Source: Macrotrachela quadricornifera
Taxonomy: Eukaryota > Rotifera > Eurotatoria > Philodinida > Philodinidae
Length of the DNA: 64,000 nucleotides
Direction of reading: 5' to 3'
Assembly: GCA_022393335.1 (NCBI GenBank)
Contig: JAJEKB010021931.1
Span: 252,641-316,640, forward strand
Shown here: positions 24,338-36,683 of the stretch, one piece after another
How the letters are laid out: every line of letters starts with the position of its first letter
How positions within the stretch are numbered: position 1 is the stretch's first letter
Notes under the pieces: model-generated
The model's database searches: none
The model's input: the letters and a program-made list of their open reading frames with translations, nothing else
Told to the model about the DNA's origin: nothing
Made by a program: the position numbers and the translations under genes

Positions 24338-26568
24338 TTTTAGCTGTTTGATACCTGGCAAAATTTGAATTTTAAAAATCATAATACACATAAAGCAATG
24401 ATTTACAGTTGATATTTGCAAGAAAGATTGATAGGAAACAAATTTATTATCATTTCTTATTTCGATTATAATTAGAATGGTATACTCAGAAGTCGAATAC
24501 ATAAAATCTAATTAGCTTTTATGAAAATATCAATGTTGAAATCTCTTATCAATAAAAATTGACAATATTCTTTTTAATATTTAGAAAAGTATATATTGAA
24601 TAGATTAATTCAAATATTTTGTTACAATCAATCACTCTTTCAAATCATCTTTCTTCATAAATTTTAGTTTACTGATATTTATACACTAAACTTATATAAT
24701 CATTCACAGAATATTTTTATTTCTAAGTAACAGCATTAGAAAAATAAATGATGATTTTAATTAACACCGTATGTTTTCTGCTATACATGTCCATGAACCC
24801 CAACAATATGTACATCGTCCACCGTGTCTACAACCACGAGAACGACAATTACGAGAACGTCCACTACCATGGCCTTTGTCATATGTATATCGTTTCATTC
24901 GCTGTTGTTGTTGTGAATGCCATTGATTATCTTGAACAACAAATGTTGAACCAGTTGTTAAAATTTGAAAATCATATGCATTAAGTGATTGATTAACAAA
25001 TGAATTATCAACTAAATATAAAAAACTATCTATACACATAATCAGTTCTTACAGAATTTTTTTGTGTAGAAAATTAATAAATTTTAAACATTTCTGTATC
25101 ATCTCTAAATAATACAAATGAATATCTTTTCCATTTATTTACATTTGAGAAAATTTCTTTAAAGATCGATCCAAAACTGTCTAATATCTGTAAAAATAGA
25201 TTAAATAAATCATTGGATATACTAACCTGAAAATGCAAAAATATTTGGTATAATAATAGCCAAACATATAATTATTGAAATTTTCATTGTATTGTTGTTT
25301 GTTGTATTTGAACAATAAACTTTTTTCAATCGTTAATATCGAATGTTTATAATGATGAATTTTTCATTCTATTTATATAGGATAGAACAATGCCAATAGC
25401 ATGTGTTAATTTGTTATATAGAACAAACAATTACTGATCGGCTTGATATTGTCACCTGTTGTCTAAAACAATTCACACATTCATATTGTTATTAAGATGC
25501 GTATCAAATTGGAAAAGAAAACAAGAATCATATATTCATCAGAATGAAATAAAATGAACATATATTGTTGTATTTACATTTCTTACTCTAATAGACATCA
25601 TTGACCCATATCCTCAAGATAACTGTGTCCTATAAAGTTTAAGTAAAGTCTCTCTAGTTCAAAAGAAGATTTGAATACCTCGCTCCAGAAAGTTTTTAGT
25701 CGAATTTCATAGGAAAATTGTTATTTGTGACAAACTTTCAACTTATTAATTTTCTTTGATGTTTGATCAGTATTTGTACATATAAATGAATATAGTTCAT
25801 TAAGTTTTATAGTTTAATAATAACCTGTATATGATTAAAAACAGAATATATTTATTGAAAAGTGTTGTTGTTGTTGTTTAATATGCATTTGAATTGATAT
25901 TAGATTAAATAATTCAATTCGATTTCGTAGTAGACGCAAGTCATTAATGAGATAAAAATAGTGAATTCATATCAAACATCTAGTAATTTGTTTTTAAAGC
26001 TTTTATTAATCAAGTGTTTAAAAACTCTATTGGAACAATGTTAGATACAGGTTGTCATTTTGAGATTCTTTTTACTGGCCACCAATATTTGTAAGATTAT
26101 TGACAATATATATGAAGTAACCGCAAGTATGAAAAAATCTTGTTCTAATGCATATAAAAGACTATCTGCAATACTGATATCAACTCGAATGAAATACAAA
26201 ACGACTATTGCATTTTTTTTCTCATATGAATCGCACTTTATACAATGAAGGATAAAAAAATCAGTAACATCTTGTTGTATTTTAGGACGTTAGCGAGAAA
26301 TCTTGCTCTTTTATCGTCTTGTATTAGATTGGTGCTGAGATTCAGTTTGATGAATGTCTATATGTAAATCAGAAGGAGAAAATGAAAGAGATCATAAACC
26401 ACAAAAATGTTATGGTAGTGTGTTGCAAAACATCCATGAGATATTTGGCTCCAATATATTCGATCTGATTTTTGGAGACATTCAATGTGACAAGTATCTG
26501 TTTGTAGAATAAATGACTTAATGAGTGAGAGAGAAACAGGAGTACTTTATTGTATTTTAAAACTATTA
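24338..26568. repeat. segmental duplication, copy A
   Basis: This block is repeated in direct orientation at 34377-36679. Matching starts at 'agctg.ttgatacctg.ca' and stops sharply at 'ttgtattttaaaactatt' (26568 here, 36679 there). From the start of the peptide gene outward into its 5' flank (about 25130-26050) the copies differ by only a few per cent. Copy A has a unique insertion of about 190 bp at 26050-26240. Copy B has insertions near 34520-34740, 35770-35850 and 36220-36265. Confidence 0.9.
24761..25287 (-). CDS. secreted six-cysteine cationic prepropeptide, copy A
   Basis: Two exons, 25287-25227 and 25029-24761, join in phase (GTTAGT donor, TATAG acceptor) to 109 residues. Exon 1 is a signal peptide: MKIS followed by a hydrophobic core ending ...IFAFS. 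A pro-segment with a QQQQ run (SFVNQSLNAY to WHSQQQQ) ends in the dibasic site MKR. The predicted mature peptide of 42 residues starts YTYDK and has six cysteines spaced C-x4-C-x5-C-x2-C-x5-C-x6-C, with a WGSW motif and a net charge near +6. This is the architecture of secreted defence peptides, venom-type peptides or processed signalling peptides; no known family is recognised. A close paralogue lies 10 kb away in the same orientation. Confidence 0.8.
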
Positions 26569-27775
26569 GTGAGAATTCGTGTACCATTATCCGCCAGCAT
26601 ATTATTCTCAATATTCACTTTAATAAGAATCTGTACATAGAAAGATGGATAATGAGACACATGCTAGAAGAATGAAAATATTACCTTGCTATTCCGAACT
26701 TTGATGAGTGTTTCTACAGTTTTACAATATTCCAGGATTATTGTTGTAAAGGTTAAGTGTCATCGGTGTTCATACACGGAAGATGATGAAAAATCCGAAA
26801 AGAAAACAAGGTAAAATTACTGTAGTATCTTCTAAACTCTAAGTAAGATACTGAGTACCTAAATCTCTAATTTAATTATTGCTAAAATCTATTACATAGA
26901 GTGTCTAATTATAAAGAAGTTTGATATGAGAGAAAAATGATGAGAATTATGAATAAATTCACTTAAGAAAACGAAGTGTTTTCCGGGTTACTGTAAACAA
27001 TCTCTATTTATTTTTTTTATTACATATTTTTGCTTCAATGTAGCTTATGTGATTATGATAAATATAATTTTTGTAGTTGATTCAAGATTGATCAAGTATT
27101 ATGGAATAGTATTACCATGTTTGTTCAAAAGGAAAAGAGAAACCTTTGTTATACATAAAACTGCATGAATTGTTTTGTAAAAAGAGTTAGCATAAGATAT
27201 GTTTATGAGCGATTTTTGGTTTTAGCAGTATTCGATAGTCGTCCTAAGGTAGAATAATATGAGATATTAATTAGTCACTAATGAAAAAAAATTCTACATA
27301 AATCGTTTCAAAATGAACGGAATGATCTGTATTATCCTGTTTCTACACTCAAATAATACATAATTTAAAAACTGAATATTGCTGTCCGTGTGATATATTA
27401 GCAGCTCATATTTTAAATTCGTTAATTTTTCTGTGAGAATGATCATTTGATCCGAATAAAGTCAATTAATTTGTTCAACAGTACACTCTCTTCGATTATT
27501 GAATTATTATAAATTTTTAAAGAAAAATTTCGTTTTATCATTGAAGTTTTATTAATATAAGTCATTCTGAAAATCTTTTCTTCTCGATCACATATGTGTA
27601 AAAACTGGAACTACAGATTTCATTAACAAAAGGCAATGTTAGATGATTCATCTTTGATAAGATAGATAGCATCAAATGACTTATGACTGACCTATCTAAA
27701 ATAAATTCATTTCCCATCACTAGTAGTGCTAAAACTCAACTGACATGATTGAATAAAACTTTGTCGAATTTTCAA
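26569..27775. other. AT-rich stretch between duplication and inverted repeat
   Basis: No gene recognised. An 80-codon minus-strand frame overlaps the duplication edge (26369-26611) and has no domain. Confidence 0.4.
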
Positions 27776-27981
27776 AATAAATGAAACATGATTTTCTCAT
27801 GCGAGAACGAAAGCACCTTAAAAATTTTGAAAAAATTTTTTAAGGCAGTGTAACTTGAAGGATCGAACTTAATATAAATAATAGTGATAATTATCCTTCA
27901 TATTTGATAAAATAAAATTAAAAATATTTCCTTATCTCTAGATTTTTATTTAATGTTTTCAGAACTTTTGGTCAGACCTAA
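27776..27981. repeat. inverted repeat, left arm
   Basis: About 205 bp here is an inverted copy of 33626-33820, sharing 'gattttctcatgcgagaacg', 'aataatagtgataatta', 'tttttatttaatgtttt' and 'tcagacctaa' with scattered mismatches. The two arms bound a 5.6-kb segment containing a Penelope fragment, a LINE fragment and the ADP-ribosyltransferase gene. Confidence 0.75.
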
Positions 27982-27984
27982 GTG

Positions 27985-28590
27985 TATTCCCATATGTATT
28001 GGATCATCCACGACGTATTCATTCGGATGCAACACATACAGCACTAATTCGTGTCACTCGTCTTTGTTTCAATGTAGACACATTTAATGCAGAACGATTA
28101 AATATTGAAATTGTTTTATTTTTAAAAGGATATCCACTCAAATTTATTCTTCATCATTTTAAAAATTCTTTCATAACAACAGTGCTGTATCAATATATGA
28201 CGTTTTAGATATGAACAACTACAAACATTTTACATGATAAATTACTGAATGTATCAAACAAATCTAATCAGTAGCTAGAACCAAAACAAATCAAGCAGGA
28301 GCGAAACAAAGACGATACAAAAATCAATCACTGAAAGAAAATTTATTCTACACTATATATTTGAAAGTGGATCGTTATCAAAATTCAATCGAGAATTTTG
28401 GAAGCTATGGGAAAAAACATTTTTCTTATCAAAACTCATCGTTGAACAATGTTCGTCTAATACTTAGACACAAAGTTAACTCTCGCTCACTCAGTTATTA
28501 GTCAAAAAGAAACTATTGCATGGTCTATTGACTATGATGAATAGTCAAACTAAACTAACAGTAACAACAACAATATCAACTCTACTCTTT
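27985..28590 (+). pseudogene. Penelope-like (Athena-type) RT C-terminal fragment
   Basis: The frame YVLDHPRRIHSDATHTALIR followed by RLCFNVDTFNAERLNIEI and LFLKGYPLKFILHHF is the conserved C-terminal part of a Penelope-like reverse transcriptase. The same block occurs in the larger copy at 55.8-56.1 kb (LCSNIEDFDKERLNID, LNGYPRKFVSYHF). After a stop, downstream frames still give pieces that look like the protein's tail (about 28330-28590). The element is 5'-truncated and dead. Confidence 0.65.
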
Positions 28591-28859
28591 CGATAGCCAA
28601 AATCATCTTTAATCCAGACATATAATCCGTGTCACTTCCTTCTTTCTTCTGTCTCGTAGCCCTAATCCACATCTCCAATGCATATATTGTCGCCTTCTGA
28701 TAGTTTAAATATCAATATATCCCTCTGGCCAAAATAAACGGCACACCTTGTTTTTCCACTTATATCTCTCTAGCTTTCTCGTTCGGCTTCATTTTTATAC
28801 CATTGATATATCTTTGATTACTTGACTTATGCTAAAAATTTCAGCCTTATGCTACCTAT

Positions 28860-29725
28860 CTTTAGTGAGAAAAAATAAAAATATGTGGGTATTACTAGAA
28901 ACACCATGTACAACATCATCCGCTTAGAACGCTATGCACATGAAGAATTGATAAAACGGAGACATTCAATGGTAATATTCTTTGACATTAAAGCTGCTTT
29001 TGATTCAGTATGGTTCGAAGGTCTTATTTATAAACTGTATGATATTCGATTCGTCATATCCTTTCTCGATTATCGAATAGCTTCAATCGAACTAGAAAAT
29101 ACTTTATCAAGACCATTCATCTAGAAAAGTGGTACGCCTCAAGGTTTATCACTCTCTCCACTGCTCTACATCATCTGCACATCTGAATTTATGAATGGTA
29201 TACATTAACACACAGAATATGGTCTCTTCGCTGATGATACTGCCTTATGAGCATCATCAAACACAATTACAAATCTAAAAGATTGCCTACAAGCATCAGT
29301 CAATGAATTCTACAACTGGTGCAAAGTATGGAAGCTGGAGATACAGCCGATCAAAACGGAACTGATCTATTTCAGTCCTCATCCAAAGAAAAAATATGTG
29401 CAATTTATGAACATAAAAATTGGAACTACAATAATATAAAACCACAAGCAATGGCACGATATTTAAGTGTTATATTTGATAATAAACTTAACTGAAGATC
29501 CCATATAAAACATATAGAATCCAAATTGACATCCAGAATAAGTCTCTTACGGTTTCTGTCCCGGTCTATCTCAGAACCTAATAGTAAAACAATGTTAAAT
29601 TTATTCAAATCTTTGATCAGAACAATTATTTCCTATGGATCTCATATTCTTTTAACAGCTAAAAACGCCAAAGATAAAATATCCGAAGCAAATCTGATAC
29701 ACATTATGCCATAGCTTTAAAAAAA
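28860..29725 (+). pseudogene. non-LTR (LINE) reverse transcriptase fragment
   Basis: A 5'-truncated reverse transcriptase. MVIFFDIKAAFDSVW (first catalytic aspartate), then GTPQGLSLSPLLY (thumb/finger motif), then YGLFADDTAL (the F-A-D-D catalytic box) occur in order. Stops interrupt at about 29121, 29206 and 29247, and several follow the catalytic box. A short A-run at 29718 could be the 3' tail. The layout is that of a Jockey/CR1/R1-type LINE; the clade cannot be set from this piece. Confidence 0.75.
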
Positions 29726-30219
29726 AATAGAAATTAATGGTCGAAAATATATAGGGTATAAGACATAAAGTCAAGAGCCCTTCTACTCTCATTTCTACTT
29801 TTCTTCTCTCTCTCTTACTAACTCTTCATCTTATTTACTTTCCGCCCTTTTTTTTCTCTTCTTCTGCGTTGTTATATGTAATACAGATTTATTCATATTA
29901 ATAAATCGTTGAAAATCTCAAATAGTTGTGTTTATGATCACTTATATCTACTTAGATAAACTAATCAGGATATCATTCTGATAAAGTATATAACGAGAGT
30001 TTCATGTTCTCTTCACTTTTCATATCGATGCAAGAAGAAAAAAAAATTGAAAGGCCTCTCATTTATTATCTGAAGTGTATTTCTTCTTGTCACTTTATCT
30101 TACTATGGACTTTTTCTGTTTTATTCTTTTATTATTATTTATGAGTCTTTTCTCTGATCGTCTTTATCTTCTATATTATTCAAAATTTTATATTAGTTTG
30201 TCAAAACTGAAGAACAATT
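29726..30219. other. 5' flank of the ADP-ribosyltransferase gene
   Basis: AT-rich with C/T tracts at 29790-29860. An overlapping 66-codon frame (30075-30275) is Phe/Leu-rich and runs into the real gene in another frame. No clear promoter motif. Confidence 0.35.
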
Positions 30220-32851
30220 ATGAACACAGAATCAACACATCAATATATATGGGTCGATGCAACCATCAAAGATAATCCATTTATCCTCGGAAGGCTTCGA
30301 AATCTGGACGAAGATATTAAGATTTTTGATACAGTAACAGAATGTGAGAAGTATCTTGTAGAAACTCTAAGTTTAAACATAGTTTTAATTACAACATTGA
30401 ATTCTTGTCAACAAATGGTCAGAAATATTCATGATCGACAACATTTACAATCAGTTAATGTGTATTGTAATGACGAAGACGATGAAAAAATGTGGACTGC
30501 AAACTTTCCCAAAATCTGTTGTTTTTTGCACATAAATGATCTTATTGAGAAATGTTTTATTAATCCAAAATTAGTAACAGATTCCCATGAATCAGCATTG
30601 TTCTGTTTACGTTTACCTGAAAAAACAGCTAGTTCTGCTGAAAACAATTATATACAATGGCTTCCACGGTTTCTTTCTACTTTGAATGAAATTAATAGTG
30701 TTCAGAACAATATGAGACAATTTCTTGAAGCTTGCCAGAACATCTACAAGAATAATAAAACCAATCTAAAACTTTTGGATGAATTTGAAAACACATATAG
30801 TAAAGACACAGTAATATTGTGGTACACAAAAAATTGTTTTTTATATAAATTACTAAACAAAATTCTGCGTGAACAGAGTATCGAAGGTATATTATTATTT
30901 CGTTTTTTTATTAACGACTTAAACCAAAAGATCGAAGAACTGTTCTACAGCAATGCACGTATAGCTTTGAATTGGAAATCTGGTATGCGATTAAATAAAA
31001 AGATCATTAGAGATAATGACAAGTATTTATCATTCGAAAAGGTATATCGCGGACAAATAATGACAAAGCATGAATTGGAAATACTCGAAAAGCATGATAA
31101 GAAGTCTTTGTACTTCAATAGTTTTCTATCAGCTACTGAATATCGTGATTTAGCGTTATGTTTCGCCGGTGCAAGATCATATTCTATAGATAGTTATTAT
31201 CAATCAGTCATATTTGAAATTGCAGTCAACACTGAAACTGATTGTCACCCAAGACCTTATGCTAGTATTAAGAAATTTAGTGAAATTGAAAATGAGAATG
31301 AAATTTTATTTACACTTGGCTCAATATTCGTTATTAGTGATATTACGTTTGATAGAATAGAATCATCGTGGATTATTAAAATGAAACCAGTGTCTGAACT
31401 TATGCAGCAATTGTTGCCGATGCATTTTTCTGGATCCATTCTTCCACCGGTGATTTATTCAATCGATTATGAGATTGAATGGAGGCTACTGGAAGTGGGC
31501 CATCTATTAAAATTCAGATCGAACAATAAAGAAAAAATGTTTTTCTGATATTAAACATTATTATTCACTATTGCATAAGTATATTCCAGACAGTTTTAGT
31601 ATTGCTGCTCTCAATACAGGCATTGGGATTGTTGAATTTCATCAGCAGTGTTTCGCTCAATGTATCAAACATCTTCGAAAAGCACTGGAATTTTATGATG
31701 TAAAGATTCCCATAAAATCTTTTTATATTAATGCGCAGCTTACTATACAAATGGCAATACCACTTGAATATTGTCGCACTATCTTATGTACAATTCATGG
31801 ATACATTATAATTGCCTGTGCATTTTTGCGTAAAAGTGTTGGAACAATAAATAGATGGTGTATTCAACTGGCTAAAATTACATTTATGCATCAACCACCA
31901 AATATACATTTTTACATTGCTATCATACGTTACCTAAAAATGTTGGGTTATTATGAACCAGTTTCGAAACTATGCGCAAGTTTAAAATTGTCTGAACGTT
32001 TACTTATTGACACAACATCAGTTGTGTATGGCAATGGATGGAATATAATGCAGGCGATTATGCATATAGATATTGATGATTGGTATTTTCACGATAAAAT
32101 GAAACATAATGAACAGTATTTTCGATATTTATTGATGACAGATCGTTGTGATAATGCCATTCAACGTGTTTTTCATGGTACGCTAATCGTCTGTAAATAC
32201 ATTGCTGACCTATATCGAAAAAAACGATGTATGGATCTGGCCTTAATATGGTACGAAATGATAATTAGTAATGTTGAAAATGAATTTGTACCTATGTATT
32301 ATTCATTTATCGCCGAAGGTTTCAATGAAAGTAATGAAAAACAACGTGCTCTTGAGTATTACGCTAAGGCAGTTGATCATTGGAGACAAATTCAATGTAG
32401 AGAGTACAAAGTTTCATTCTTTCCCAAACTAAGTAAGTTTCGTTACAACTTCGTATCGACAAACAGGGTAATTGATGAAGTTAGAAGGCTACCACAATAT
32501 CCTTGGTCATGTTATATAGCTTATGATGTTCGTTCTGACAATAAAATTGATGATATTGTTGATTATCATCAAAATGTTGACAGTGCTAATTATTTGTTAA
32601 GAAACCAACGTCAGTGGTTATCTATACTAGGTCCAGAATATTGTGCACATGCAAGTCGTATTTATGTCGATATAAAAAATTTCAAAATGGCATTTCAGTG
32701 GTGTCAAAATGTATTTGAATGGTGGCCAAAGCGATATCGTTACTGTTTGATCAAACCAAAATTAGATATTATAAAGTCATTATCAAGTGAAAACGCCATT
32801 CTATTGATCCAACAGTGTTACAGTAATCGATCACAACGACTTAAACATTAA
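30220..32851 (+). CDS. R-S-E ADP-ribosyltransferase with helical-repeat tail, one frameshift
   Basis: The first frame (30220-31548, 442 codons) has an N-terminal alpha/beta region and then a mono-ADP-ribosyltransferase fold: VYRGQ (Arg277, NAD binding), FNSFLSATEYRDLALCFAG (the S-T-S-like strand), VIFEIAV, and ENEILFTLGSIFVI with E359-x-E361, the E-x-E signature of arginine-specific enzymes. The second frame (31571-32851, 426 codons) is rich in TPR-like helices (AQCIKHLRKALEFYD, QRALEYYAKAVDHWRQ). The stop at 31546 is bypassed by a one-base shift in an A/T homopolymer near 31532-31545, after which SDIKHYYSLLHKYIPDSF reads on. One gene of about 880 codons with a one-base lesion or sequencing error is the best model. 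ART-TPR fusions of this kind are common in bdelloids; substrate unknown. Confidence 0.8.
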
Positions 32852-33625
32852 TCTTGCTAGATAGCATTATGGCTATTACATTGATTTTCCTTCAATACAA
32901 CTATGACATCATCATACATATAAATAAAATAGAGATATTTTTTGTTGATAATGATCTGTTTCTTCCATAGACAACAGATGCTACTACAAGTTATCGTTAT
33001 TTTAATGTTGATAGTACTTATTTGAACGCATCACCTTCAGATACACAACCACCTTTTTTTGATCCGGTACATCCTTTGGTTCTAATACTTAGGAACAAAT
33101 TTGATCTAGTATTATGCATGTTCAGAAGTATAAGCAGGATGATAATGAGAATAAAGGAATGAAAGAGAATGAAAAAGCGGATATTCAGAAAAAAGTATTC
33201 AACGATGAATTATGTAATGAAATACAACATTTATTCAAAGCGACTTCTCTGTCAAAATTTCAAGTCAGCCTTTCTTTAAATGTCTTGTCTATGATCGAGT
33301 GGAAGATCTTTTGGAAAGAAAAAACATAGCTTGAAAAATATGAAAATACTGAAATATTCATCTTTTCAGGTAACTTGTTAAATGAAAATTCCGCGAATAT
33401 ACCCATGCAGATGACTAAACGCTACTGACTCTGTTTTATCGTGTTTAGACAGGAAAAAAAACCCTTAAAGACAAATTCAGATGGGATATTGAAAAGTTGA
33501 GCAAGTTAAAACGAATTTCTCTCTTTATTGACAGATTTGAACGCATTTGTTAGATAAAGCTGATGGTTTAATCTGTTTTAACGCAAATTCTAACTTATTT
33601 TTCCACGTTTATAAAATCAAAGTAT
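32852..33625. other. 3' flank with possible coding fragments
   Basis: The plus frame near 32973-33100 gives a protein-like stretch (SYRYFNVDSTYLNASPSDTQ). Another frame at 33114-33329 gives 71 codons rich in Lys/Glu/Asn. Neither has a recognisable domain; together they could be remnants of one broken gene. Confidence 0.25.
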
Positions 33626-33820
33626 TTAGGTCTGATCAAAAGTTATGAAAACATTAAATAAAAATTTAAAGATAAGAAGATATTTTAAATTTAATTTTAT
33701 CAAATATTGAAGTTAATTATCACTATTATTTATATCAATTTCGATCTTTGAAAACACAATTTCTTCAAAATTTTTCAGGTACTTTCGTTCTCGCATGAGA
33801 AAATCATATTTCATTTATTT
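33626..33820. repeat. inverted repeat, right arm
   Basis: Inverted counterpart of 27776-27981. It begins TTAGGTCTGATC, the complement of the left arm's last bases, and runs to the 'atgagaaaatcatatttcatt' end. Divergence between the arms is moderate, so the inversion pair is not recent. Confidence 0.75.
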
Positions 33821-34376
33821 AATCATTTAAACTATGTTTGATAGAATTTGTTACCCAAAAATTACATAGTATCAGGCCTAGCCAATATGAGTACCCCACT
33901 TTTTTTTGTCGAACTTTTTGAAAAAAATTTTTTTGTTTATGTGCGCTGTAGATAGATCACCTGTTGGTATTTTAATCGACGTTTGAATGACCTCAATCTG
34001 CCCCTCCCTTTAATTTTGTCCGATCGGGCTGAAATTTTTATCATAGATATTTTGAAGTATTCTCCAGAGGTAAAATCGACCGTTTTAATTGCTGATGTTT
34101 TCATCCGAACTTATAGCATTCTGAAGGTCAGCAATTTGGCTATGGCAAAACCTTTTACGTATTTTTTTTTATAAAAAAAGAAAGTGAGCTTTTTAGAAAA
34201 GCCGAAAAATACCTCTGAGATACCTCTCTATAGGTATTCCAAAAAACATTTCAGCTTGATCAGACTTGCTGTCTCTGAGATCTGGAAATCATGAAAAAAG
34301 AGGGGAGGTGGGAGTACCTTTAAATGAAAAAAGTTCGACTAGAAAATCTTAATAAAATCACTACTTGAATGTTAAT
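33821..34376. other. possible non-autonomous element
   Basis: Contains 'gtcgaactttttgaaaaaa' at 33919 and an inverted relative 'aaaaaagttcgac' at 34327, plus 'agtaccccac' at 33890 and 'gtgggagtacc' at 34309. The order of these words is not a simple TIR, so an old element is possible but unproven. No gene. Confidence 0.25.
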
Positions 34377-36679
34377 ATTTTAGCTGCTTCATACCTGACA
34401 GAACTTTAGTTTTGACAAACATAACACAGACAAACTAATGAATTATAAATGATATTTTACAAGGAAGATTAATAGGAAACAAATTTATTATCATTTCTCA
34501 TTTCGATTAAAATGATTAAATATCATATTGATTAGACTTGTTGCACAGATTATTTCGATCGTAAAAGGTAAGAATCATAGAAACTGGTGATAGACAATTA
34601 GCCTATCTATTTTAGAATCAATTGTGAACGTGAAAAATAAATACTTTGATATTAATTCGAAGCAATTTCAGGTAAAATCAAATTTTCTTATATTGATTTA
34701 TTCAATCTAATCTTTAGTAATATGTAGTAGAATGATATTCTCAATGATTCTTTTTGACATTTTCGAAACGGATAGTTGTGTTCAAAAATCGAATATATAA
34801 TATCTAACTAGGGTTTATGAAAATATCATTTACGCTTTCAAATCTTTCTTGATAAATGTTAGCTTACTGATATTTATAAACTAAACTTATATAATCATTA
34901 ACAGAATATATTTATTTCTAAGTAACAACATTAGAAAAACAAATAATGATTATAATCAACATTGTACGCGTTTTGGTAAACATGTCCATGTACCCCAACA
35001 ATTTGTGCACCGTTTACCATAACCACAATGGCGATAACGGCAATCACGAGGACGTCCACCACCATGACTTTTGTCATATGTATATCTTTTCATTCGCTGT
35101 TGTTGTTGTTGTTGTTGTTGTTGTGAATGCCATTGATTATCTTGGAAAACAAATGTTGAATCAGTTGTTGAACTATGAATGTTGTATGCATTAAGTGATT
35201 GATTAACAAATGAATTATCAACTAAATTCAAAAAATAACAGTTTCACCCAGATTTATGAATAATAAAATTTAAGTCTAATCTTGAGGGTTAAATATCTTT
35301 TTCGTTAATTTATATTTGAGAAAATTTCTTTAAAGATCGATCCAAAACTATCTAATATCCGCAAAATTATATTAAATAAATCATTGGATATACTAACCTG
35401 AAAATGCAAAAATATTTGGTATAATAATAGCCAAACATATAATTATTGAAATTTTCATTTTATTGTTGTTTGTTGTATTTGAACAATAAACTTTTCAATC
35501 GTTAATATCGAATGTTTATAATGATGAATTTTTCATTCTATTTATATAGGATAGAACAATGCCAATAGCATGTGTTAATTTGTTATATAGAACAAACAAT
35601 TACTGATCGGCTTGATATTGTCACCTGTTGTCTAAAACAATTCACACATTCATATCGTTATTAAGATGCGTATCAAATTGGAAAAGAAAACAAGAATCAT
35701 ATATTCACCAGAATGAAATAAAATGAACATATATTGTTGTATTTACATTTCTTGCTCTAATGGATATCATAAATATGTCAAAATTTCAATAATCGCTTGT
35801 CCCTATGAATAAAATCTAAGAGAAAAATTTGTTGATAATTAACTAAAATTGGCTCATATCCTTAAGATAACTGTGTTCTATAAAGTTTAAGTAAAGACTC
35901 TCTAGTTCAAAAGAAGACTTGAATACCTCGCTCTAGAAAGTTTTCAGTCGAATTTCATAGAAAAATTGTTATTTGTGACAAACTTTCAACTTATTAATTT
36001 TCTTTGATGTTTGATCAGTATTTGTACATATAAATGAATATAGTTCATTAAGTTTTATAGTTTAATAATAACCTGTATATGATTAAAAATAGAATATATT
36101 TATTGAAAAGTGTTGTTGTTGTTGTTTAATATGCATTTGAATTGATATTAGATTAAATAATTCAATTCGATTTCGTAGTAGACGCAAGTCATTAATGAGA
36201 TAAAAATAGTGAATTCATCATATTTCTGTTTTTATGATAAATATGAATATGAATAACAATATTCATATCAAACATCTAGTGATTTGTTTTCAAAGCTTTT
36301 ATTAATCAAGTGTTTAAAAACTCTACTGGAACAATGTTTGATACAGGTTTTTTTTTTTGAAGAATAAAAAAATCAGCGATATCTTGTTGTATTTTAGGAC
36401 GTTAGCGAGAAATCTTGCTCTTTTGTCGTCTTGTATTAGATTGGTGCTGAGATTCAGTTTGATGAATGTCTATATGTAAAGCAGAAGGAGAAAATGAAAG
36501 AGATCATAAACCACAAAAATGTTATAGTAGTGTGTTGCAAAACATTCATGAGATATTTGGCTCCAGTATGTTCGATTTGATTTTTGGAGACATTCAATGT
36601 GACAAGCATCTGTTAGTAGGATAAATGACTTAATGAGTGAGAGAGAAACAGGAGTACTTTATTGTATTTTAAAACTATT
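34377..36679. repeat. segmental duplication, copy B
   Basis: Direct copy of 24338-26568. The 5' flank and exon 1 of the peptide gene are almost unchanged, while the mature-peptide exon is far more diverged. The right edge (36679) abuts a mariner transposase fragment. Copy-specific insertions lie at about 34520-34740, 35770-35850 and 36220-36265, the last including a local repeat of 'attcatatcaaacatctag' context. Confidence 0.9.
34956..35458 (-). CDS. secreted six-cysteine cationic prepropeptide, copy B
   Basis: Exons 35458-35398 and 35221-34956 join in phase to 108 residues. The signal peptide exon is identical in protein sequence to copy A. The pro-segment keeps DNSFVNQSLNAY and FQDNQWHSQ, with an expanded run of nine glutamines, and ends at MKR. 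The mature peptide again starts YTYDK, keeps all six cysteines at the same spacing and a WGTW motif, but differs from copy A at 17 of 42 positions; net charge about +7. The acceptor differs from copy A: the equivalent site is lost and a TTTAG a few codons downstream is used, still in phase, which argues that both copies are maintained as coding. Family not recognised. Confidence 0.8.
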
Positions 36680-36683
36680 CAGC

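Noticed and set aside
24748..24984. Plus-strand ORFs opposite the peptide gene (also at 34946-35194)
   Set aside because: The minus strand has signal peptide, splice sites in phase and conserved cysteines; the plus frame has none of these.
33880..34345. A DNA transposon with terminal repeats
   Set aside because: Inverted words are present but in an order that does not form a consistent TIR, and no target duplication was found.
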